From the IMG/VR virus record IMGVR_UViG_3300032265_000877, positions 1 through 64,000 of that record: a stretch of DNA of 64,000 nucleotides; one strand, given 5' to 3'. This document shows positions 32,701 to 40,987 of this stretch, piece by piece (the stretch's first letter is position 1; each line of letters starts with the position of its first letter). Under the pieces are notes generated by a model. That model was not told the DNA's origin, ran no database searches, and saw only the letters and a program-made list of their open reading frames with translations. A program made the translations under genes and the position numbers. Source of the stretch: a virus.

Positions 32701-32857
32701 TAGTTAAGTTAGCCCAACTACCGCTTGGGTCTGTCCAGTTTAGTAAAATGCTTCCGTAGTTATATGGAATGGCCGTAAAGGGGGTGGCGTCAAACTTAAT
32801 TGGGTTGTCGCTACCGTAGTAGTCGACTCCATAGTAACTTAATCCGTAGCGCGACAT
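29735..32857 (-). CDS. tail protein I-like baseplate protein with Ig-like and carbohydrate-binding modules
   Basis: The 1040-residue protein contains a tail-protein-I-type core around residues 215-330: YLPEIYK, DLYSFLSNFGFQLDYTRTL, LIPTMLNQFGQTY. Around it are Ig-like beta modules (TSNVATLTF-type, near residues 85-190, 475-560 and 780-860) and carbohydrate-binding-like segments (KIKWFDRFGALLSTS; KINWYDSSYTL). It probably links the baseplate wedge to fibres or binds cell-surface glycan. It ends the tail operon. Confidence 0.8.
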   Translation of the reverse strand: MSRYGLSYYGVDYYGSDNPIKFDATPFTAIPYNYGSILLNWTDPSGSWANLTITRNSYGFPVNVYDGVQVLTAANGKDPVTFIDSGVNSTSPTFSITSVTSTALYSTYTYSSSYQQVSPGASVNISGILPTGYSGLFIVASVATVIPGSSYSFTVINAESSSVVNGTGTFVIAGLTQGQFYYYSIFVYNLTQYRWTNAGNAIGLSVKNYGNTDNLYNYLPEIYKISQPYVATSDWDNPDLYSFLSNFGFQLDYTRTLSDLLENKYNTETVSGTLIPTMLNQFGQTYEPAIGLQQNRILLREAVTLTKQKGSLNGLVAFIKSFTGWGVPDPLGAETFNLSTKSGQYYPVQPVGSTLYTYSSGGAVGTNTIVVSVLAGTAIAIGSEILGNGVQPNTLITNVANTSTTTRTLTLSTYLFAKASGSYTVIPVTPNPSVAGVQIGHNLMLDYNDSSFEESTGHWISIDGTADYDQLPVLPILTAAVTSNVATLTFSASYNQQYDVGNYITVSGLPYPLFNSVTPYTITAVTPTSISFALTSATNLPASSGYNPVTGQYGLITPYPSPWVESTAPTLFPNKANGIFALYNTSTSQQTINAYCGDDAPVTNGIPVVAGTTYCFSIYAAKGSGSTARTITTKIKWFDRFGALLSTSTPSSGTATGTTGTTDNTATFFSSYRFYVSDVAPTGAVYACPGVSIASIGGSATNEHHFFDAGQFEIAGTPTSFDDARQIHLTLRANRINELTNPNFASTTAPWTTTGSATAAVNSSVKQPNTIAYTVTATSISSNVATVTVSTPHTLQVGSSVTLANITGSGVTSSNYNGNRTITAVTLYTFSYAVTAADQASLATSGSAYQTGHSLILTGTGTTSVVVKSWDGSTTSQLLNIYYPNTSYTFSCYAWTGGTTETVTTKINWYDSSYTLISTVIGTPVSATAPYSRPYVTGAAPTNAAYASAEINWSSVANSDVLYIDQALFENYGQVLAYFDGSGGPGDASDFVWEGGSANAARSHYYKNKYAVQTRLFGSTLAAVLPLGSTAAVYLAQPQT

Positions 32858-32859
32858 GG

Positions 32860-34857
32860 TTAGCTTAGAATTCCGCCAGTAGCATTAAGAGTGACGCTTC
32901 CAATACCTGTAGCAGAAGGACTAGCTACAGTTCCTAGTTCGTATAGGGTAGGGATCTCATTAGAAGCGCAAACAATGTCCTTGACTGTAAGCGCTGTTAC
33001 GGATCCCCCAGAAGAAACAGAAGATACGTTTGTTGCCACAAGTGCGTACGAGAAAGTGTTACTAGTTACTGCGGTAACAACATAAGTTCCATTAAAGGTA
33101 GTATCTACCCCAGTAACCGACATTGTTTCTCCTACTGTAAGGGTATGGGTAACGGAGGTTGTTAGGGTAGCTACGTTTGAAGTAAGAGCCTTATTAGTAA
33201 TTGTATAGGTCTGGTCTTGATCGGCTCGCACCATCTTTAGCACTTGCTGGTATGCAACCCCGTTTACATTACCGATGGCGTAGTGCAGGTCAGAGATGCT
33301 GATAGTCTGACCAAAGAATACGTTATCAATATAGAACACGTTATTAATAGCTGAGGTAACGTTAGCTATCACAGATGACTGACGGTATTGTGGGGCCACC
33401 GTTATGTTAACAACAATATACACTCCAACATACTTAGGTGGTTGGAACGTAAGAGTTGTATTAGCGGGAGCTTTATTTGTAAGGTAATTTAAAACATTTG
33501 TTGCTGTTGTGTTAAAAACAGTAGTTGCTGTTGAGTTATCGGCCGCTACTCCCGGGTCACCCGCTGGAGCAATGTACAAAGTAACAGCACTATAAGTATT
33601 TGCTGTTGCTATTGCTTTTGACACACCCGTAACTTGAACCGCTAAAGCCGCGTAATCGGATAAAGATACAGCCCTGTTAATCGCTCTAATGCTAAGAGGC
33701 GCGTTGATTCTAATAGAGTCAGTTGATTCAGGATCCGCACCGCCGGAAGCGGCACCGTCTCCTTGGGTTACTATGTCTTGGTTAGATACAGAAAGCCCTG
33801 AAGGGATAGCAGATAGTGAAGGTACCTTAATAACATATTTAATGGTATTTGAAGCAACGTTGCCGACTACTCCTCCACCAATACGGTAATTAACGTAGAT
33901 TGTTGCTCCATTTGGCGGAATAATTCCGCTGATGCCGTCGCCAAAAGTTAGATAGGTAATGTTGTTAGCGTTTGTAAACGCTGAAAACACAGGGTCATAG
34001 CTACCATAGTCAACTAAATAATCTACCTGTGTATAAGCAGTTCCATTAATAGTTACTTGAACGCTGTTGCTAATAACTGACTGATTTAGTAGTGCAAAGG
34101 TTTGGTTAGCTGAGCCATTAGAAGTTCCTACAGGCTCATTTGAAATGGTTTCGCCTTGAGTGGCTAGAACAGCCATTGTTCCAGAGAACGTACCAAAAGA
34201 AGACCCTGTACCTGAAGGGGTAAAGCTTGCGCTTGGGTTGGCTACGGTAAATGTGTAGGCGCCAGAAGATCCGCCTATAGCTGTGACACTAAAGGTTCCG
34301 TTAAAGTAAGAAGGAGTAACTCCAGATACAGTAACCGAGCTCCCTACTTGAACTCCTTGAGTTGTAAGGCTGTATGTGTATGTGGCTACTGTTGTAGAAG
34401 ACGCTGACGCTGCAGTTAGTGCGGCCCCAGTTGGAGGAACAATGATTGCTGAGTTAGTCTCAAACACAACCTGAGCTGTGGTTGCGTTAGCTACAAGCGA
34501 GGTTGCTGCCTGAGTAAGTGCTGGAAGAGAAATAGGCGTAGCACTTGAGTTCTGGAAGGTAAGATTTACCGTTGATGCAGTGCTGGTAGTAGGGGTATAA
34601 CCTAATAGGTTAGCTAACTGAAGCACGCTTGAACGCTGAGTGGCCGTAGTAATAAACGACTCATTGGCTGCTCGGTCAATGTAGTAATTGAGGATGTCAC
34701 CCATGTAAGAGAACAGTTCTACAAGGGTCATACCAAAGTCGGCGGGATCACGGTTAGTCCACTGTGGGGCAAAATTAGGGATAAGCGTGGTCATATCCAA
34801 CAAAATAGACGCGTAGTCTCTTGATGTATAGTTGATTGATGGCACGTAGTTAGCCAC
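32860..34857 (-). CDS. baseplate J-like wedge protein
   Basis: The 665-residue protein matches baseplate J: RDPADFGMTLVELFSYMGD, then NYYIDRAANE near the N-terminus, and a central INAPLSIRAINRAVSLSDY. It forms the baseplate wedge with the gp25-like protein, which it overlaps by eight bases. Two Ig-like inserts are seen, at about residues 152-220 (34198-34404) and 553-621 (32994-33201), not part of the usual J core. Confidence 0.85.
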   Translation of the reverse strand: MANYVPSINYTSRDYASILLDMTTLIPNFAPQWTNRDPADFGMTLVELFSYMGDILNYYIDRAANESFITTATQRSSVLQLANLLGYTPTTSTASTVNLTFQNSSATPISLPALTQAATSLVANATTAQVVFETNSAIIVPPTGAALTAASASSTTVATYTYSLTTQGVQVGSSVTVSGVTPSYFNGTFSVTAIGGSSGAYTFTVANPSASFTPSGTGSSFGTFSGTMAVLATQGETISNEPVGTSNGSANQTFALLNQSVISNSVQVTINGTAYTQVDYLVDYGSYDPVFSAFTNANNITYLTFGDGISGIIPPNGATIYVNYRIGGGVVGNVASNTIKYVIKVPSLSAIPSGLSVSNQDIVTQGDGAASGGADPESTDSIRINAPLSIRAINRAVSLSDYAALAVQVTGVSKAIATANTYSAVTLYIAPAGDPGVAADNSTATTVFNTTATNVLNYLTNKAPANTTLTFQPPKYVGVYIVVNITVAPQYRQSSVIANVTSAINNVFYIDNVFFGQTISISDLHYAIGNVNGVAYQQVLKMVRADQDQTYTITNKALTSNVATLTTSVTHTLTVGETMSVTGVDTTFNGTYVVTAVTSNTFSYALVATNVSSVSSGGSVTALTVKDIVCASNEIPTLYELGTVASPSATGIGSVTLNATGGILS

Positions 34858-35263
34858 TTGTTACCTCCGTAATTACATCTCCAGACTGGTTAAGGATATC
34901 AGTTTTAACCACTAGAGTCTCGGCTGTTGCCGATACACCGTACTTATAACTTATAATTACATTTAAATGGCCGTCTTGCTGGTCTACTGATCCGTTTACA
35001 GATAGCAGCGTTAAATAGCTCAACCATCTGGCAAATCCGCTTGCTACTTCTTGGCTGATTAAGGCCATAGCAGCATCCAAATTTTCAAAGCTGGCGGCCC
35101 TGGTCTTTGTTCCAAAACTTGGGCGCATAACCCGTTCGCTTAGTAGAGTCATGATCACTAGGACAATACGATCTTGGATAATCTTCTTCTGGTCATTTGA
35201 GTAGGCCACGGCCCCATTTGCATCAAAGCCAAACGGAAGAGAGATAGCGCTTGGTGTTGTCAT
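34850..35263 (-). CDS. gp25/W-like baseplate wedge protein
   Basis: The 137-residue protein has the gp25-type core: FDANGAVAYSNDQKKIIQDRIVLVIMTLLSERVMRPSFG, then an I/V-rich beta domain. gp25-family proteins join the wedge to the sheath and are present in contractile injection systems. Coupled to the spike gene by four bases. Confidence 0.88.
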   Translation of the reverse strand: MTTPSAISLPFGFDANGAVAYSNDQKKIIQDRIVLVIMTLLSERVMRPSFGTKTRAASFENLDAAMALISQEVASGFARWLSYLTLLSVNGSVDQQDGHLNVIISYKYGVSATAETLVVKTDILNQSGDVITEVTSG

Positions 35264-35937
35264 AGTTCAACTCCTAACCAGACGGGGTAATTTGGGTCTC
35301 CAGCAGTAAACATAACCCAGACTTTTTGCCCAATACTAGGGACTAATCTGTGAGGTGTATGCTCTAAAGTGCTGGTTAAATCATTAAATGCAGAACCCGA
35401 AGAGGCATTCCAAAGGTTAGATTGGTTTACTGTTTTTACATGTGGGTGGGCCAATGTGTTACTTGATTGAGGAACTATGGGCTGGTATGACAAGTAGGCT
35501 GTGCTGGTTCCAGCGGCTAAAGACGTGGCGGCATACGGAGTGTTTGGGCAAGTAAATGAATAAGAACTTCCTGCTACCACTGTGGCAATAGCAAAGATGG
35601 TGTAAATGCCTCCGTTTACCGCAACCCCCGCACCAACAACGGCTTTTTGAGTTGTTGATGAGTATGTATAAATAGTTGATGTTCCAGAGGTAGTAACGTT
35701 AGTAACAGTCACGCCAGCGGGCGTTGCAAGTAGTGCAGCCACTTGAACTGCTGTGTGTGGGATGTGGTCGGGATGGTTAGAGTTAGAGGTTACTGGAAGG
35801 CAAGGTTTAGCCCAGTCAGTTTCAGCCGTCCCTAGAACTTGTGGGACCTGAAGTTTGATCTTGTGCTTATTATCGGGGTCTACATTGTTAGTGCAGACTC
35901 CTTCGTATACCCCATAAAAGCGCTTGTCTTCGTTCAT
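35260..35937 (-). CDS. baseplate spike (gpV/gp5-like) with an Ig-like insert
   Basis: The 225-residue protein begins with an OB-fold spike domain (FYGVYEGVCTNNVDPDNKHK, LQVPQVLG) and ends with KVWVMFTAGDPNYPVWLGVEL, as in gpV/VgrG proteins. Between them, about residues 75-150 (35490-35715), lies a module with TSTIYTYSS and SYSFTCPN that resembles the Ig-like modules in the two neighbouring baseplate proteins. The spike pierces the cell envelope. Confidence 0.8.
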   Translation of the reverse strand: MNEDKRFYGVYEGVCTNNVDPDNKHKIKLQVPQVLGTAETDWAKPCLPVTSNSNHPDHIPHTAVQVAALLATPAGVTVTNVTTSGTSTIYTYSSTTQKAVVGAGVAVNGGIYTIFAIATVVAGSSYSFTCPNTPYAATSLAAGTSTAYLSYQPIVPQSSNTLAHPHVKTVNQSNLWNASSGSAFNDLTSTLEHTPHRLVPSIGQKVWVMFTAGDPNYPVWLGVEL

Positions 35938-37265
35938 AGCACACTCGGTATCTTAGACAGTGCGGGGTTACTATAAGAAGCAGTGCTGCCAGCTGGTTGA
36001 GAGATAGGATCTAATGTCAGCGTACCCGTCACCCAAACAGGGCCATTTGCCACGCCTTTAGCTCTATTAGTTTGTACTCCAAATACCCCGTTTGATTGAG
36101 GACCTAGGTTTGGGGTAGTCCTTCTAAGTACAGTTGTAGGGACAATCACTGTTTGAGCTACGCCAGGAATGATAGTTCTAGAAGGTGTGGTATTTGGTTT
36201 AACTATGTTTTTACCGTCAATCCAAGTAGTAGTTGTTCCTAAAGAATCTGTGCCCACATGAAGAATTGTTGTGTACGTCTGTGTGTTTCTTTCGGTTTCA
36301 CGTACACGGTGCTCTGTACCCAATACAGTCCAGTATCCTGAATAGTAGTTCCCTAAACCATCTAAATACACTGGAGCATCCGGTCTAACATCTGGCGCCC
36401 CAAGCACTTCAACGGTAGCTCTATATGGGAATACGGTTCTATCTTCTGCGGCTTTAGCCTCATATGCAGCGACTGTGGCGTCGAGAACAACTACATCTGT
36501 AGCGTGTTTATCAAAGAACTCTGGAGTTGTTTTATATTTAGTGTTTGCCGCACGCTTCTGTTGGGTAATAGACATAGAACTAACTGAGTTAGTATCTAGT
36601 CCATTAACTGCAATGGCGGCTTTAGTCTCATTGTCTTGCGGCATAGAATCACTAATAACGGGCTCAAATGAGTAAATGGTTGATCCGCTAGGGTTGTTTG
36701 CCTCATTCATGTAGAAGTAACTGGCCTCTGAGCGCTTATTTGTAAACTCATAAAGCATAGGTTGAAAGTAGATCTCTGTGTTTTCTGTTCGTAGGCTATA
36801 GCCAGACTGCTTTGCTAGTCTGACCATTATTTCCCAATCAGTGTGTCCTGCTTGGGCTACTTGTGGATAAATGCGCGGGTGAGCTACGGTAAAACAAGCA
36901 AAGTTATTGCGCTTAGCTATTTGTTTAATAATGCCATCTGCCGATAGCCCTTTATAGACCTGCTGTGATTCATTCTTCATGACCATAGAGGCGCCAACAA
37001 CCACAATCTCTGTTAAGAAGGTGCTTGGGGTTCTATTCACATTTACATGGTGGATATACCCATAGAAAGATCTAGACTTCTTAACCGTAGATACAGTGAA
37101 CTTAACAGGTGACCCAGTAGAGACGACATCATAGTTAACGTTCCAGTCTCTAAACTGTATAGTTGCAATCTCATGTTGGTACCTATTTTGATAGAAGGTC
37201 ATAGAGTACACATGCGCTGGCGGCAAAGTTGTATTAGGGAACTCAACAGTTACGTAATTAAACAT
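35934..37265 (-). CDS. baseplate hub protein (gpD/late control D-like)
   Basis: The 443-residue protein has the hub-type layout: an N-terminal beta domain (IATIQFRDWN, GSPVKFTVST), HTDWEIMVRLAKQSGYSLRT, and a later domain with RATVEVLGAPDVRPDAPVYLDGLG. It would form the hub on which the spike sits. It overlaps the LysM-like gene by eight bases and the spike gene by four. Confidence 0.8.
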   Translation of the reverse strand: MFNYVTVEFPNTTLPPAHVYSMTFYQNRYQHEIATIQFRDWNVNYDVVSTGSPVKFTVSTVKKSRSFYGYIHHVNVNRTPSTFLTEIVVVGASMVMKNESQQVYKGLSADGIIKQIAKRNNFACFTVAHPRIYPQVAQAGHTDWEIMVRLAKQSGYSLRTENTEIYFQPMLYEFTNKRSEASYFYMNEANNPSGSTIYSFEPVISDSMPQDNETKAAIAVNGLDTNSVSSMSITQQKRAANTKYKTTPEFFDKHATDVVVLDATVAAYEAKAAEDRTVFPYRATVEVLGAPDVRPDAPVYLDGLGNYYSGYWTVLGTEHRVRETERNTQTYTTILHVGTDSLGTTTTWIDGKNIVKPNTTPSRTIIPGVAQTVIVPTTVLRRTTPNLGPQSNGVFGVQTNRAKGVANGPVWVTGTLTLDPISQPAGSTASYSNPALSKIPSVL

Positions 37266-37539
37266 TAGGTATCCTGATTACAGTACCTGGGGTTATGTTA
37301 TTAAAGTCAGCAATCTGAGGATTAAACTCAGGAATAATCCACCAGTACTGCGGGTTTTTGTAGTACGTCTGGGCTAATTGATCTAAGCGTTCACCCTCTA
37401 AGTAGACATGCTCATAGTAGTTAAGATTGCCTAGTGAAGAGAACTGATAAAACACAATAGGGTTTAAAGGCCCATTAATAGTGGTAGAGACAAAATCAAT
37501 AGTAGAGTACTCGTAGCGAGAGCCTTTATAGATAGCCAT
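37258..37539 (-). CDS. LysM-like tail protein (93 aa)
   Basis: The second half, ERLDQLAQTYYKNPQYWWII then ITPGTVIRIP, is a LysM-type repeat as in gp53 or gpX-like tail proteins that seat the hub or baseplate. The short N-terminal part has a tyrosine-rich strand. It lies between the hub gene and the next tail gene. Confidence 0.78.
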   Translation of the reverse strand: MAIYKGSRYEYSTIDFVSTTINGPLNPIVFYQFSSLGNLNYYEHVYLEGERLDQLAQTYYKNPQYWWIIPEFNPQIADFNNITPGTVIRIPNV

Positions 37540-37551
37540 GATTACCCTTTC

Positions 37552-38718
37552 TTACTTAGTTGTGCTCTTAGACACATTGCTTGTTAGTGCGACTCGTGAG
37601 AATACATTAAATGACACAACAACTTCTGTGTGAAGCGGGATCATATTTTTATTAAAGACTGAGTGGTTAATGGCAAGACTATCTACCCATCCAATGTACG
37701 AAAGATTATTGGTTGCATCTGGGCCCAGTTGAAGGGCGATTGCGTTTGGTGACAAGAATCCAATATCAGCCGTCTCTCTTCCAAGAGAGTTATGCCAAGT
37801 CTTATTAGAGTCTGAGCCATTTCCAGAGCCATTAATTGCTCTAAACAAGTACTCAAGGTCATGCAGAGTACCCTTCTTCAGTAGATCTTGTAACAAAAGC
37901 TGTGGGTTTTGAGTGGCCCCAATAAACCCGCCCGGTGTGTAATCGTTGTAATTAAGAGCCGCAACCATGTTAAGACCACTCGAAGCCGCAGCTGCTGCTG
38001 CAAAGTCATTTATTCGGTCAATAACAATAGTAAATTGAACCGTCTCCATAGCAGTAAACTGCCCGTAAAGAGCTGCCATGGAATCAATAGAGCTCGGAGT
38101 AAAGTTGGCGTTTCTACTAACACCCACTTGAATATTTTGTGGATTCCACAAGAACTGAAAGCCCCAATAGCTTTGATCAGCAGTTAGTACATAGTTTGTA
38201 CCTATTGCTGTTGTGCCAGTTGAAGTAGAGGCTGAACTAGTATCTAAGACTAAGTTTGTACTAGTTGGGGTAGTAGCATCAAAAGCAAACCATAACTTTG
38301 CTCTACGTAATCCGTGGTTAGTCCCTACATAAGTATGGCCTGAGTTAGTTGAGTCTAGAGCAGCCGTGTTTAATGGCAAGCTTCGAACATGTGGGGGCAA
38401 ATTAAATTTAATTTTGCTTGGATCTAAGGGTATAGCGTCAACCCCGTTCCCTCCCCCTCCCCCACCAGCGGACGGGGCAGGCTTAATGATCGTTCCAGTA
38501 ATTTGCTGATTAAACTGTCCTTGCGTAGGCGCTGTTGCTCTTGGGGTGTTGCCCGCGGTATTTAAGTAGTCACGCAATTCACTATAGAAGAAGTTTCTTT
38601 GCGCTAAGCTGAGCTTAGCAACGTTTAACGCTGTTTGATGAACCGTTTTTAAAAATGCTTGTCCCTTAGGGGTAGCAAGAAAGTTTGCTGTACCTTGAAT
38701 GATTGTGTTATCTGCCAT
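37552..38718 (-). CDS. tail/baseplate protein of unknown family (388 aa)
   Basis: The N-terminus is helical (AFLKTVHQTALNVAKLSLAQRNFF), then a glycine-rich linker (GGGGGGNG), then a large mixed domain with SYWGFQFLWNPQNIQVGVSR. The segment FLWNPQNI and its place between tape measure and LysM-like gene are typical of baseplate proteins in this kind of tail. It overlaps the tape-measure gene by one base. The family is not identified. Confidence 0.65.
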   Translation of the reverse strand: MADNTIIQGTANFLATPKGQAFLKTVHQTALNVAKLSLAQRNFFYSELRDYLNTAGNTPRATAPTQGQFNQQITGTIIKPAPSAGGGGGGNGVDAIPLDPSKIKFNLPPHVRSLPLNTAALDSTNSGHTYVGTNHGLRRAKLWFAFDATTPTSTNLVLDTSSASTSTGTTAIGTNYVLTADQSYWGFQFLWNPQNIQVGVSRNANFTPSSIDSMAALYGQFTAMETVQFTIVIDRINDFAAAAAASSGLNMVAALNYNDYTPGGFIGATQNPQLLLQDLLKKGTLHDLEYLFRAINGSGNGSDSNKTWHNSLGRETADIGFLSPNAIALQLGPDATNNLSYIGWVDSLAINHSVFNKNMIPLHTEVVVSFNVFSRVALTSNVSKSTTK

Positions 38719-40820
38719 TACTTAACCCCTACAGTAGTTACAGTAGTTTTATTCTTAAGAGCTTTTTGCATAGCATCCACAGTAGCTTGAGGGTTTTTGT
38801 CTGCTTGGATAGTAACGCTAACCCCTCCATAATTATACGTTGTTTGGCTTGTAGTATTGCCTGCAGGAGCAACACTTGAGCCTCCAAATGCAGAGGCAAG
38901 CAAGGCACTTAACGATTGACGTTGGCTATCTGCCGTAGTACTAAATGGTAAAGCTGTAACTATCTTTCCAGAACTACTAACCGCCGTAGATCCCCCACTG
39001 CTTCCACTGCCTCCACTACCCGGAGAGTACTGTGTTCTTTTAGGATCTACTTTACCTGTAACCCAGCCAGACTCTACAATTGAAGACCAAATCTGATCAG
39101 CGCTTTTACCGCTGCGGAAAGCTGCAAGAATTTTATCGTAGCCCTCGCCTTTAGTATTAAGCAAGGTGGCCGCATCTGCCTGAGATCCTTGAGCTATATT
39201 TAAATATTTTTGAACGCCCACTTTGTTTTCGCTTACAGACCCCTTCATACGAAGCGTACTGTTTAGTGGGTTATTAAAACGCATAGGGTTATTGCCGCTC
39301 TCATAACGCATCCACTGCTCTAAAATGTTTCTGTTAGTGGGTGTATTAGGAGCGCTAATGTCTTTAAAGAAGTTTGACTCAAAAGCTTTTACGTCACCGC
39401 CCATGTCTCTGTGCATATTGTTGAGCACATTATTAGGAATAACATACCCGTCGGTCTTAGGCACAAACAGCTCTGGACCAACTTCACCCACGATGTAAGG
39501 TTGCTTAGCGTCTGCGGGGCCGCCATCAGCAAGGAATCCAGCTAATAAGAAAGGAAGGATCTCACCTAAAACGCTTCCAGCAGCAATCTTTCCTCCAGCT
39601 TTTAAAGCAGATTTAGCAGCAAATCCTGCTCCAAGTTTTGCTATAGAACCCAGAGACCCGTTTCCAAGTCCACCAAGCCCACCAAGTAACCCTTTACCGC
39701 CAGAAAGTACTGCAGTTAAATCGCTCATTTTAATTGCAAGATTGTTCATGCCAGCGCCAATATCAGCAGCTCCTGCATAACCTCCGGCTTGAGCAGAGGC
39801 GGTAGATGTAAGTAGCCCTGTTTGATAGGCAGTTTGGTTAGCCATTGCTTGAATGGTGCTTGACTGAATACCTGCGGCCTTTAGCTGAGTCTTACTAATG
39901 TCGCTTAGCGCTTCTCCGCCGTACTGTGCTTTAGCAATAAGTGCGTTGCTAATAATAGTAAACATAGTCGGGTCATTGCTAAATAGCCCCATTAACATCC
40001 CGTATAACCCGTTACCTGGAGCTAAAGATATCTGCACTTCTCTTTTAGAAGGCTTTTTGCCCTGAAAACGGGTTATGTAATTCCAAATTTGATCAGCCAA
40101 TTTATCAACTGGCATGATATTTCCTTGAGCATCACGGATGTTAATTCCAATAGTTTTTGCTAAATTAATTGTATTTGGGGCGTTCATAGTGCCCGTTACA
40201 GCTTGAGCAATAGCAGTCTGCCCTAAACCAGGAGTGTAATTAGATATTTCAGCTACACCTTTTGCAACAGAACCAAAGTTATTTGCGTAACCTAAGGGTT
40301 GAAGCGCCGCTAAAGCATTAGTTGTGTCCATACTGTTATTAGCAATGCCAACGCGAGCCATCATATTTTGAAGGGCTCTAACGTTTCCAGTCTGACTTTG
40401 TAAAGATCCTGTGTAACCGCCCTGACCAAAGAAAGCGGAACGCTGCGTGAGGAAGTCCTGCATAACAGCCGTGTTAGTTCCTGGTAGAGCATTAGATGCA
40501 GCTCTTATTGCTTGAAGCCCGTAAGCCGCAGCCATTCCGCCAGCCATTCCGCCAGCCATTTCGCCCCTACTGCCGCCGCCACCAGACTGTGTAACGCCGT
40601 TAGGAGCCACCTTAAACTTGCTACTTCCACCTGCGGTGCTTGATCCAGTTCCGCCAAGTATGTTAGCGGCCTTTTCACTAGCATCATTTAAAGCGCTAAC
40701 AAGGCTATTGATTTTTGGCAACACTGTGTTCTCAATGATGTTGCCAAGATGTAAGAAGTCTTTTTGAAGATTGGTAACAGAAGTGGAGGCGTTACCGATT
40801 AGACCACCGTTGGGTTCCAT
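38718..40820 (-). CDS. tape measure protein with a C-terminal muralytic-like domain
   Basis: The 700-residue protein has an N-terminal helical segment, a hydrophobic glycine-rich middle (GLGGLGNGSLGSIAKLGAGF), and the segment YIVGEVGPELFVPKTDGYVI typical of tape measures. Residues ~500-590 contain NPMRFNNPLNS, GVQKYLNIAQGSQADAATLL and YDKILAAFRSG, like the lysozyme-type domain of actinophage endolysins and tape measures. Tail length is set by such proteins. An AGGAGG ribosome binding site precedes the start. Confidence 0.82.
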   Translation of the reverse strand: MEPNGGLIGNASTSVTNLQKDFLHLGNIIENTVLPKINSLVSALNDASEKAANILGGTGSSTAGGSSKFKVAPNGVTQSGGGGSRGEMAGGMAGGMAAAYGLQAIRAASNALPGTNTAVMQDFLTQRSAFFGQGGYTGSLQSQTGNVRALQNMMARVGIANNSMDTTNALAALQPLGYANNFGSVAKGVAEISNYTPGLGQTAIAQAVTGTMNAPNTINLAKTIGINIRDAQGNIMPVDKLADQIWNYITRFQGKKPSKREVQISLAPGNGLYGMLMGLFSNDPTMFTIISNALIAKAQYGGEALSDISKTQLKAAGIQSSTIQAMANQTAYQTGLLTSTASAQAGGYAGAADIGAGMNNLAIKMSDLTAVLSGGKGLLGGLGGLGNGSLGSIAKLGAGFAAKSALKAGGKIAAGSVLGEILPFLLAGFLADGGPADAKQPYIVGEVGPELFVPKTDGYVIPNNVLNNMHRDMGGDVKAFESNFFKDISAPNTPTNRNILEQWMRYESGNNPMRFNNPLNSTLRMKGSVSENKVGVQKYLNIAQGSQADAATLLNTKGEGYDKILAAFRSGKSADQIWSSIVESGWVTGKVDPKRTQYSPGSGGSGSSGGSTAVSSSGKIVTALPFSTTADSQRQSLSALLASAFGGSSVAPAGNTTSQTTYNYGGVSVTIQADKNPQATVDAMQKALKNKTTVTTVGVK

Positions 40821-40822
40821 AA

Positions 40823-40987
40823 CTACCTCCTACCTCTTTGGGCTCTTTCAAGCCAGTTCATTCGTTCTCTAACAGATAAATTTTTTATATCTGCCAGTGT
40901 CCATCCGGTAAAAGACCTAGTAAGAACCTCGTACTGGTCTAGTAAATTTTCGTAATCCGTGTCCTTATATGCGAAACAAGTCAACAA
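40823..40987 (-). CDS. small protein upstream of tape measure; TTG start or frameshift product
   Basis: An open frame, +1 relative to the end of the gp26-like gene, encodes about 54 residues including YENLLDQYEVLTRSFTGWTL and RERMNWLERAQRGRR, clearly protein-like with Trp and charged helices. It has no ATG; TTG at 40987 or 40984 is possible, just after an in-frame TAA. It overlaps the gp26-like gene by 23 bases. It may be read by frameshifting, as tail assembly chaperones often are, or from TTG. It ends two bases before the tape-measure ATG. Confidence 0.6.
   Translation of the reverse strand: MLTCFAYKDTDYENLLDQYEVLTRSFTGWTLADIKNLSVRERMNWLERAQRGRR

Noticed and set aside
38718-40820. Separate endolysin gene
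   Set aside because: The lysozyme-like segment is inside the tape-measure frame without its own start or stop, so it is a domain of that protein.
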